Below, piece by piece: positions 1 to 7,208 of a stretch of 18,765 bases of DNA (within the stretch, counting starts at the first letter, position 1; each line of letters starts with the position of its first letter). Both the position numbers and the translations under genes were made by a program. The DNA comes from Gammaproteobacteria bacterium (GTDB lineage Bacteria; Pseudomonadota; Gammaproteobacteria; Thiohalomonadales; Thiohalomonadaceae). The stretch is taken from positions 1 to 18,765 of the forward strand of contig JADFYS010000007.1 of the NCBI GenBank assembly GCA_015232955.1, in the 5' to 3' direction. The notes under the pieces were generated by a model. It saw only the letters and a list, made by a program, of their open reading frames with translations, had not been told where the DNA came from and did no database searches.

Positions 1-97
1 TTACGCGTCGTTGTGCCTCGGCTTTAGCTTCCTGCGTCGCCCTACCTCCGGCATCCATGCCTTCGTTGCACTGCACCGCCACAAACGCACCCTTCAC
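1..97 (-). other. Open frame running off the left edge, probably repeat-borne
   Basis: On the minus strand a frame opens after a TAA at about 116-118 and stays open to the window edge. The possible starts are a GTG at 97-95 or an ATG at 58-56, giving about 32 or 19 visible codons. Visible residues include CNEGMDAGGRATQEAKAEAQ. No ribosome binding site stands out and I recognise no domain. The sequence could be the start of a real divergent gene. It could equally be a dispersed intergenic repeat that happens to stay open, because part of the upstream sequence (88-120) recurs at 13302-13333 in a non-coding setting. Low confidence as a gene. Confidence 0.2.
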
Positions 98-120
98 GGT
101 GTCCAACTGAGGATTTTAGG
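88..120. repeat. Dispersed repeat, copy A, upstream of gene 1
   Basis: This stretch shares an 11-base identical core, ACGGTGTCCAA (96-106), with 13309-13319. It is preceded in both places by ACCCTT and followed by a TTTTAGG block. Copy A has one extra C before the core and a different 6-7 base stretch between core and TTTTAGG. Copy A lies about 70 bases before the lipoprotein gene and copy B about 25 bases before the secreted fusion gene at 13358. It may be a mobile-element scar, a REP-like repeat or a shared regulatory site; the sequence does not say which. Confidence 0.55.
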
Positions 121-128
121 ATTATCTG

Positions 129-158
129 TTGTTTTGTCATAGCATCTAGAGATATAAC
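129..158 (+). promoter_or_regulatory. Candidate sigma70-type promoter for the cluster
   Basis: A TTGTTT hexamer (129-134) and a TATAAC hexamer (153-158) are separated by 18 bases. This would start transcription near 165 and leave a leader of roughly 28 bases before the ATG at 193. The -10 matches consensus well and the -35 only partly. A better -35-like TTGTCA (134-139) sits at an unsuitable spacing from this -10. This is the only plausible promoter seen upstream of the first gene, so it is the best guess for driving the cluster. Confidence 0.35.
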
Positions 159-192
159 CGAACGCAAGTTACAGGTAGGGTTGTTGCTCTCC

Positions 193-1476
193 ATGAATCA
201 ACTTCTGGCAGCCGCAGTACTCTTCTTGATCCTCCTGCTTGCCGGATGCACGGATGATAGCGGCAGTACGGCGTCACAGCCCACCGATAATAACCCGCTA
301 CCAGAGAGCCTCGCCAATGCCCCGTCTGCCGTTGAAACGGTGGATGTTGCAACTGAATATGAGTCATCTCCTCAGTTTTTAGGGAATCCATATTTTGCCG
401 ATTATCCAGACGATCCCTTTGCCCGAAATATTTGGGATCTGGAAACTTTTGCAGACAGACTTTTTTTGGGGGCGGGAAATAGTGCCAATACCGGGCCATC
501 TCGCAACATGGGACCGGTGGCGGTAATCTCATTTGATGGTGAGCAGTTTGTTACTGAATATGAGGTTGATGATGAACAGATTGCCCTGTTTCGGGTGGTT
601 GATGACAGACTATATATTCCGGGTCATGATGCGCTACAGAGTTGGGATTATGGCAATATCTATCGCAGAGGGAGCGACGCCTCTTCCTGGGAAAAGTTAA
701 GAACCATTGCCGAGGCGGTCCATGTCCTCGATTTGCTCTTATTTGGGGATCGCCTTTTTGCCGCAGTGGGGGCTGCAGAGGATGGACAGGTAGCGATCTC
801 GGACGACGGTGGAGAGCATTGGCTCTCCCAGTCTCTCGGTGATGGCAGGATCTATAATCTTTTACCGGTCGCCGATACCCTGTTTGCGGTAAAGAAAATC
901 CCGGTCAACTATCCGGATTATCGTAGCGTCCTCAAGTATCAGCCAGAATCGGATATTTTCACAGAGCTGGAGATAGGGGTTGATGAGCTTCTTCCCGGGA
1001 CAGAGTTCGGGTTCCCCCTCGCTACGCTACACCGTATTACCGTTGTCGGGGAGAAGAGCTACTTTATCGGGGCAGAGAAGTATGATGATTTTCACCCGCT
1101 TCCCCTAGGGCTTTATGTGGCAACTTATGATGGGGAGCTGGATGTCGAGAGGATCCCTTTAAAAAGTGGAGTGGTTCCCCGGGATCTGCTTATAGATGGG
1201 GAGTTGCTCTATCTATTGACCTCTTCCCAGGGCCGTGACGGGGTGCAGATAGAGGTGTTGCGGATGAATCTGCAAGAGGGTGAAGGGTTTGAATCGGTGA
1301 TCTCCTTTGATTACGATAGTTTTGCACGCTCTTTTGCACTGTTGAATCGTGACCTCTATTTTGCAATTGGCTGTGATCTTAATGACAGAGAAGATCTGGA
1401 TGCAGAGAGTAATGATCATCTCCCTGCAGTGACCGGTGATATCTTGCGTATTCGGGCGATTAACAACAGAGGGTAG
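193..1476 (+). CDS. Lipoprotein with sialidase-like beta-propeller domain
   Basis: A 427-aa predicted outer-membrane lipoprotein. The N-terminus is a hydrophobic stretch ending in the lipobox LLAGC, with the lipidated Cys at residue 19. Thr follows it, so there is no Asp inner-membrane retention signal at +2. After a Ser/Thr/Pro-rich linker, one beta-rich domain fills the rest and includes an Asp-box (S-x-D-x-G-x-x-W, residues 203-210), the hallmark of BNR/sialidase-type propellers. Conserved blocks such as ARNIWDLETF, GAGNSANTGP, LYIPGHDA and FARSF recur in the proteins at 12070-13257 and 13358-15502 (C-terminal half). I chose ATG 193 over TTG 181 because AGGTAGGG (173-180) abuts the TTG but lies about 12 bases from the ATG. 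The next gene starts 3 bases after the stop. No enzymatic residues are identified; a role in binding glycan or product at the cell surface is only an inference. Confidence 0.92.
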   Translation: MNQLLAAAVLFLILLLAGCTDDSGSTASQPTDNNPLPESLANAPSAVETVDVATEYESSPQFLGNPYFADYPDDPFARNIWDLETFADRLFLGAGNSANTGPSRNMGPVAVISFDGEQFVTEYEVDDEQIALFRVVDDRLYIPGHDALQSWDYGNIYRRGSDASSWEKLRTIAEAVHVLDLLLFGDRLFAAVGAAEDGQVAISDDGGEHWLSQSLGDGRIYNLLPVADTLFAVKKIPVNYPDYRSVLKYQPESDIFTELEIGVDELLPGTEFGFPLATLHRITVVGEKSYFIGAEKYDDFHPLPLGLYVATYDGELDVERIPLKSGVVPRDLLIDGELLYLLTSSQGRDGVQIEVLRMNLQEGEGFESVISFDYDSFARSFALLNRDLYFAIGCDLNDREDLDAESNDHLPAVTGDILRIRAINNRG

Positions 1477-1479
1477 AGG

Positions 1480-4400
1480 ATGTCAGGTTTTGGTTTTTTG
1501 AAGGCTATGGATAAGAGACAGTTGTGGCGTCTGTTTGTTGATGGCAGGTTTCAGAAAAAATATAACGGCTGGGTGGGGTACGAAGGGGGAGAACGCGGCT
1601 CGGTCAAGGCGGTTCTAAACGGCTTTGGCCACATGATAGACCACTTTGATATCTCCTCAGGGTTGCGGGCCACCTATCTTCGCGAGCTGCATAAAATCTG
1701 TATGCTCAGTGTCGAGACCAGTAACCTCAAGTCGAGTCCGGGGGATATTCGTTATCTCAATTCCGGGATGCCTTTCTTCGCAAAATCGACCACTTACGAG
1801 CATCTGGTAGAGGTGTTTGCCTTGAGAAAAGGGGACGGTACGGCACTGTTTAACAATCGTCGTTTTGAAAAAGCGGCGGATGAGCTGAGTGTAGACGAAG
1901 TTTATGACTATATGGTGAAAGAGGGGAGCATCAACTACCGTAACTGGTATCCCAACCTCGATCTGTCTCAGCAGGAGGCGATAGCAGGAAAACGGTCGCT
2001 ACACGAATTTTATAGCGCAAAACATACGGTGCAGATGTTGATTGTGCAGAAGATGGAGGAGATTGTTGAGCGCTATAACCGGGATATCGTAAAGGCCGAT
2101 AGCGATAAGGAAAAACTACGGGTGATCGCCCTCGTACCACGCGAACTGGAGCTACTTCACCCCTTTCCTGACGGTAACTCAAGAACCTTTAGTTGTGTAA
2201 CCTTGACCCACCTCCTTCTCTTTAACGGCTTTCCCCCGGCACTACTCGACAATCCGAATTTGGATAACGAGGTCTCCCTGGAGCAGTGGGTGGGGGAGAT
2301 TGAGAGAGGGATGGAACGGACGCGGTGGCTTCTTAAAAATAATGAGACTGAGCTTTTCGGATATTCGATAGTGGATATGAAGAGAAGGGATCGCGAGACC
2401 TTTCTGATGATGGCCTCTGATCTGGGGGATAAGATCGATGGTTTTAGAGAGATCTTTCTTACGCCGCAACGACTGGTGGAATATTGCGGGGGGAGATGGC
2501 TTGACCCGGTGAGTGAACAGCTCCGCTTTACCGGGGTAGGGACCTACGGGACTTACCATCCGGGAAATATCTACTTTGCCATGGCACTGAAGGAGTGGGC
2601 GAAGGAGGGGAAGGATCTCGGCAAGGAGGTCGCTAGAGTGCTCTCTCGTGGTATGAGAGCGGCAGTGATTGATGATGTGAGACATAAACCGCTCTTTGAT
2701 ATTCCCTGTCTCCTGGTTGAGGATACATTTCAGGCATTTAAACAGTGCGCAATTGCTGTGCGCAGGGAGAGAGATCCCTTCACCGTTTTAATTACCGGTA
2801 CTGAAGGCAAGACCGGGGCCAAAGTACAGTTCCATCATCTATTGAATCAACAGGTTAAGGCGCATGGGGTGTTAAATAGTGCCAATACCGAGGTGCCGGT
2901 GTTACGCTCTTTGATCAATCTCGCAGAGGAAGATGAGATAGAGCTGAATGAGGTCTCTGTTGGCAGTGATGAGGCGTATCGGGTGGAGCGGGCGGTGATG
3001 GTGAGTCCCAATCTCTGCTTTTTTACCAATATCGGTCCCAACCATATGGATATGCACAAGACCCTGGATAACATTATGACCGCCAAATCCTCGGTGGTAG
3101 AGGGGTTGAGAGAGGGGGGAAAGTGTATTGTGAACTCCTCCATCGAGCATTATCCGAAGCTGCTCAATGCGATCTTTAAGCGGCGTCCCGGAACCGAGAT
3201 TCTCAACTATGGCCACCTTCAGGGGGACAACGCTCGTCTTCTTGGACAGAAATTTAATCCGGACCGTTTTGGCTGGGAGGTGGAGGCAGATGTTGACGGT
3301 GTTCGGCTCGACTATTTTGTGCCGTTGATACAGAGCCATGCGCCACTGGCCAGTGTCGGAACCCTCCTTGCAATTAAGGAGATGGGCTACGATGTCGAGC
3401 AAGCCGCGCGGGACTATGCATCACTGCAACCGTTTGAGACCATGGGGCGGATTCTTACGATCAAGAAGCGCTCTGGTGATGTCTGGTTTTATGACCAGAG
3501 TCGTCGCGGCGGGATGCACGGGATGCGTTCGGCTTTTAGCGATCTTGCCAACTTCAGGGTAAAAGGGCGGATTGTGGCGCTGGTAGGGGGGGTATCGATC
3601 AAGAAGGATAGCCGCTGGACCCAAGAGTCACATCACGAACTGGCACAACTGATTAACAGCAGTGCTATTGACCGGCTCTATACGACGGGTCAATTCATGG
3701 ATTATGTCACCGATAATCTTGAAAAGAAGGAGATCTTTGTCGCCCATAATGAGGACATTGACCAGCTCGCCACCCTCCTCTTTAACGAGATCAGGGGCGG
3801 GGACCTCCTCTTTATCATCGGCAGTGCCTATCTCTATCTGGGACGGGTATCGGATCGCCTGCTGAAGATGAGAGACCGGGGGCGTTTTGATCCCGATATT
3901 CTCGATCAGGATCTCTCCCGTGAGGAGAGCGATCGTTATCGCTATCTGGTAGTCAAAGACGAGGTGGGGGCAGGGGTCGATCTGGAGCTTTCGCTCCATC
4001 AAAACCGCCTTGACCAGAAGGTATACACTGCGCTGGAGGCGGGATATGAGAGTTATCTTGCAGCACGAGGCGATCTTCTTTTTCATTTTTTCAAAGAGCT
4101 GTCCCAAGAGATCACCTCCAATCCCCGCTTTAGCGATATCAGCAGCGAGGTCGCCAAAGGCGGTGAGCGTTATCTGATTACGGAAGAGAAAGCGGTGATC
4201 TGGTTTAACAATCTTGATGAGGTGAAGGGATACCCTAAAGAGCAGCTATTTGGACTCTTTTTTGATTTTGGAGATGACCGCTATCTGCTCCATATCGAGG
4301 TGGCAACACAGAACCTCCATGCCGGTTTTGTCCAGTATGAGCGACAGGATGGTCACCCCGTGCCGGTGAAAATGGCGAAGGCGGAGGGGGAACTCTTTTT

Positions 4401-4602
4401 GCAACGCTATGGTGAGAATCTAAGGCGGGCGGGAATTCGGCTGCAGAAGCGAAAGTGGGGGCTGGCCTGGTTAACGGTAGATTACGGAACCTTTATTCGT
4501 GTCACCCAGAGTGAGACCTTCATGACCATGCTTCGTCCCGCACAGAGCCGTCTTTATCGGAGATTGCTGTTACCGATGATGACCGCGGTCACTCCCGAAT
4601 GA
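1480..4602 (+). CDS. Fic domain - Mur ligase - unnamed module fusion protein
   Basis: A 1040-aa cytoplasmic protein with no signal peptide. Residues about 1-300 are helical and contain HPFPDGNSRT (227-236), the core of the Fic motif (family consensus HxFx[D/E]GN[G/K]RxxR). Fic enzymes usually transfer AMP or other phosphate-containing groups. Residues about 328-430 match the N-terminal domain of MurE/MurF-type ligases (CGGRW, then HPGNIYFAM). The ATP loop ITGTEGKTGAK follows (438-448), then TNIGPNHMDMHKTLD (516-530) and the TAK lysine (536), and a C-terminal ligase domain from GRILTI (657) to about 800. Mur ligases form amide bonds through an acyl phosphate. Residues about 838-1012 are a module also found in the protein at 15495-17924 (FDFGDDRYLLHIEV versus VDFGDADYLLHLAV). 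GAGG precedes the ATG by about 7 bases. The stop overlaps the next start as ATGA. Substrate unknown. Confidence 0.93.
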   Translation: MSGFGFLKAMDKRQLWRLFVDGRFQKKYNGWVGYEGGERGSVKAVLNGFGHMIDHFDISSGLRATYLRELHKICMLSVETSNLKSSPGDIRYLNSGMPFFAKSTTYEHLVEVFALRKGDGTALFNNRRFEKAADELSVDEVYDYMVKEGSINYRNWYPNLDLSQQEAIAGKRSLHEFYSAKHTVQMLIVQKMEEIVERYNRDIVKADSDKEKLRVIALVPRELELLHPFPDGNSRTFSCVTLTHLLLFNGFPPALLDNPNLDNEVSLEQWVGEIERGMERTRWLLKNNETELFGYSIVDMKRRDRETFLMMASDLGDKIDGFREIFLTPQRLVEYCGGRWLDPVSEQLRFTGVGTYGTYHPGNIYFAMALKEWAKEGKDLGKEVARVLSRGMRAAVIDDVRHKPLFDIPCLLVEDTFQAFKQCAIAVRRERDPFTVLITGTEGKTGAKVQFHHLLNQQVKAHGVLNSANTEVPVLRSLINLAEEDEIELNEVSVGSDEAYRVERAVMVSPNLCFFTNIGPNHMDMHKTLDNIMTAKSSVVEGLREGGKCIVNSSIEHYPKLLNAIFKRRPGTEILNYGHLQGDNARLLGQKFNPDRFGWEVEADVDGVRLDYFVPLIQSHAPLASVGTLLAIKEMGYDVEQAARDYASLQPFETMGRILTIKKRSGDVWFYDQSRRGGMHGMRSAFSDLANFRVKGRIVALVGGVSIKKDSRWTQESHHELAQLINSSAIDRLYTTGQFMDYVTDNLEKKEIFVAHNEDIDQLATLLFNEIRGGDLLFIIGSAYLYLGRVSDRLLKMRDRGRFDPDILDQDLSREESDRYRYLVVKDEVGAGVDLELSLHQNRLDQKVYTALEAGYESYLAARGDLLFHFFKELSQEITSNPRFSDISSEVAKGGERYLITEEKAVIWFNNLDEVKGYPKEQLFGLFFDFGDDRYLLHIEVATQNLHAGFVQYERQDGHPVPVKMAKAEGELFLQRYGENLRRAGIRLQKRKWGLAWLTVDYGTFIRVTQSETFMTMLRPAQSRLYRRLLLPMMTAVTPE

Positions 4603-7208
4603 GCAGCGGAGAGGGGGCCGACGCTCTTCTCGAGCACCGTCGTTGTAGTGGTGAAGGGGGGTATAGTGATGTCGCCACCTTAGGGGATATTCGTCTCTTT
4701 TACGGACGAAATGGTGGTGGAGAGACGCCGCAAAGCGTTGACTATCATCACCACGCCGAGGTACCCGATTATGTGGTGACCCTGATTCGCAGTTTTAGTG
4801 ATGCCTTCTCCCGCTTTGTGGCGCTGGGGCTGAAGAACCCGCTTCAGGAGGGGATCTATTTTGATAAAGGTGCCCGCTATATCGATGTCATGCTAACCGA
4901 TATTCCGGTGCAGAAAGGGCTGGTGGCGGCGGAGCTTGTGGATAACAGCCACCTTTTGCCGGGTTCCGGGGGCGGGTCGATTCGTATTCTCCTTCATCGT
5001 AACCTGATCGAAAACAGTGCGACACCGATTCACGAACTGTTCCATGTTTTTCAGTACAACTACTGTTTTTTTAACAATATGTGGTTTATGGAGGGGCTTG
5101 CACGCTGGAGTCAAAACCTCACCCATCAGCGACCACAGAAAGAGTACCCTCTCCCGCACGATCGCCACGGATTAGAGCAGCTACTGCTTCTCGCCCATGA
5201 GGCGGAGTATTTTTGGCGTCACTTAATCGCTTTAAGTGGCATGGGTGCGACATTTGTCCCGACACTTCTTGCTGCATGTGAAGAGCAGGCGCAGGCGCTG
5301 GTAGAGCTCTATGCCCCTTTTTCCGGCTATACAACCCTTGGTTGGCAAAAGGAGGAGAGAAAGGCCAGCGTCAATCAGCGCTATCTTTTTGCCGCGATCG
5401 TGCAGACCTTACAGTCAGCCGCTCCGCCGCAGGGGGAGGAGTTGGGTGGGTTTATTCAATGCTTGCAGCAGTTCATCTCCGATTTTGATGCGCTGTGGCA
5501 GCAGGCGACGGTACCGAAGCTGCTCTCTCTGCTGGTGGCTCAAGGGATCCCGGCGGCCAGCTATGATCCACTGTCACAGACACTCTCATACCCCAAAGTC
5601 CAGCTGCGACAGGTTACGGAGGAGGATCTCTCTCACTTTTCTCTGGTCTCTGTAATTGACGGGGATCTGCAGCTTGAATCGGACGCTCTTCAGACGATTA
5701 AGGGGATGAATCGTCTACAGCGGGTTAACTCACTCACGCTCTCCAATATGAAGAACCTGGTGGAGATCACCGGCTTTAACGGCCTGTCGGAGATGCAGAA
5801 TCTAGAGATTGGGAACAATCCAAAGCTGGAGAGTATTCGCGGGTTTTTTCGTTTTTTTGCCGGCAGCAAGAGGCTGAATGGGGCACTGAAGATCATCTCC
5901 AACAAGCGTTTGACCTCGGTCTCCTTTCTCAGTGGTCTGGAGGCAACCGCTTCGTCACTCTATCTTCACCATAACGGCTTAACCTCACTCTCCGGTCTTG
6001 AATCGTTACAAGAGGTGGGGGCGAGCCTCTCACTCTCGTCCAATAGTCTGGTGAACCTAGAGCCACTCGCCTCTCTTCACACCGTGCAGGGGATGGTTGG
6101 GGTGGCATTCAATAACCTGGTATCGCTCGAGGGGCTAGAAAAGTTGACCGCCATTGGTGTCACTCGATGGGGGACGCAGTATCGGAGTCTGGCCATTCAA
6201 GGCAATCCTCAGTTGCAGGATTTGCGTGCATTGTCAGGGGCTGTCTCCCTTACCGGTTACAGCATCATCTACCTTGACCGTGATCACGACTACCCCCTCC
6301 TGCCTCCACCTGAATCCCCTTTCTACCGCCAGCGAATTGCCTGCTACTGCGATCAGGATGAGGTGAATACCGAAAGGGTCTTTCCAGGTTATACCCCGCA
6401 ACAACAACTGGGGGTGGTCTTTTACGACACCTGGAATATGGCCCTAAGTCAACATCAATGGCTTAATGCCCGGTTTCATGCGTATAACTCCGTACCTTCA
6501 CTGGTAGATTTTTGTCAACGCCACGGCATCCATTACCTCTATGGTCAGGTCTATAACGCCCAGAAATTCCTCTTTCAGCATCAGGATGCGCTGCGTGCAG
6601 CAGGGTTATGTTTTTTGGTTAATGATTTTGAGATCATTCGTCTCCTGCTCAATAAACGGACCTTTTTTGAACACATGCTGGCACATGAATTGGGGGATTA
6701 TATTCCGCGATACTTCAGAACAGTTGAGGAGATCGAGTATCCCTGCGTCATCAAACAGGTCACTGCGGCAAACGGCGAGACGGTAAGAATTGTCCGCCAT
6801 CAGCAGGATTTGGGAACGGTGGCGGAGGATGAGGTGGTCAACGCCTATGTGGTGGGGAGTGAGGAGTACGCCTCCAACATCTTTTACCGTGATGGCGAGA
6901 TTATCTTTGATGTCACCTACCGTAAGCGCTATAGCGAGTCGTTTTATGTGTTAAACAGTGAAACCAAGTACAAGATGGAGAATGAGCGTATCGCCAACCC
7001 CTTTCCGGAGGTGATGAAACAGATGCTCGATTCGCTCTATCCCCGGGGGGGTACCCTGTTGTGCTGTATCGATTATAAGGTTGAAGCCGGGGTGCCCAAG
7101 ATATTTGAGATTAATGTTCGTCTGGGGTATACCCTGGCGAGGGACACCGCCCCCTTCCGGGAGATGATGGATTACTATATTCGGGAGGTCGAGCGGCTCC
7201 GTGGCTAA
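4599..7208 (+). CDS. Metallopeptidase-like - leucine-rich repeat - ATP-grasp fusion
   Basis: An 869-aa protein with no signal peptide. Residues about 25-240 resemble a zinc peptidase: HELFH (145-149) and a Glu in MWFMEGLARW (E165) give HExxH-x15-E, as in gluzincin-like putative proteases. The upstream PDYV segment also matches the secreted homologue at 13358-15502. Residues about 350-545 are irregular leucine-rich repeats, closest in style to receptor L domains (for example LTSLSGLESL). Residues about 655-865 look like an ATP-grasp ligase: a nucleotide-binding Lys in YPCVIKQ (K719), a glycine/acidic segment, and the metal-binding strand FEINVRLG (836-843). ATP-grasp enzymes couple a carboxylate to an amine or similar nucleophile. 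The repeat and ligase pairing recurs in the next gene. Translation is probably coupled to the preceding gene (ATGA), since no strong ribosome site is visible. The substrate, and whether the peptidase domain is active, are unknown. Confidence 0.92.
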   Translation: MSSGEGADALLEHRRCSGEGGYSDVATLGDIRLFYGRNGGGETPQSVDYHHHAEVPDYVVTLIRSFSDAFSRFVALGLKNPLQEGIYFDKGARYIDVMLTDIPVQKGLVAAELVDNSHLLPGSGGGSIRILLHRNLIENSATPIHELFHVFQYNYCFFNNMWFMEGLARWSQNLTHQRPQKEYPLPHDRHGLEQLLLLAHEAEYFWRHLIALSGMGATFVPTLLAACEEQAQALVELYAPFSGYTTLGWQKEERKASVNQRYLFAAIVQTLQSAAPPQGEELGGFIQCLQQFISDFDALWQQATVPKLLSLLVAQGIPAASYDPLSQTLSYPKVQLRQVTEEDLSHFSLVSVIDGDLQLESDALQTIKGMNRLQRVNSLTLSNMKNLVEITGFNGLSEMQNLEIGNNPKLESIRGFFRFFAGSKRLNGALKIISNKRLTSVSFLSGLEATASSLYLHHNGLTSLSGLESLQEVGASLSLSSNSLVNLEPLASLHTVQGMVGVAFNNLVSLEGLEKLTAIGVTRWGTQYRSLAIQGNPQLQDLRALSGAVSLTGYSIIYLDRDHDYPLLPPPESPFYRQRIACYCDQDEVNTERVFPGYTPQQQLGVVFYDTWNMALSQHQWLNARFHAYNSVPSLVDFCQRHGIHYLYGQVYNAQKFLFQHQDALRAAGLCFLVNDFEIIRLLLNKRTFFEHMLAHELGDYIPRYFRTVEEIEYPCVIKQVTAANGETVRIVRHQQDLGTVAEDEVVNAYVVGSEEYASNIFYRDGEIIFDVTYRKRYSESFYVLNSETKYKMENERIANPFPEVMKQMLDSLYPRGGTLLCCIDYKVEAGVPKIFEINVRLGYTLARDTAPFREMMDYYIREVERLRG

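Noticed and set aside
181..192. TTG 181 as start of the lipoprotein
   Set aside because: The purine-rich AGGTAGGG directly abuts this TTG, leaving no spacing. ATG 193 has usable spacing and gives a standard lipoprotein signal peptide.
2242..4107. Several 98-166-aa minus-strand frames under the Fic-Mur gene
   Set aside because: The + strand carries unmistakable Mur ligase motifs throughout; the antisense products show no motifs or start signals.
1480..7208. A split cyanophycin synthetase
   Set aside because: The Mur and ATP-grasp domains are present but on different chains with unrelated partners, and the Mur part has a MurE/F-like N-terminal domain that cyanophycin synthetase lacks. Only the chemistry is comparable.
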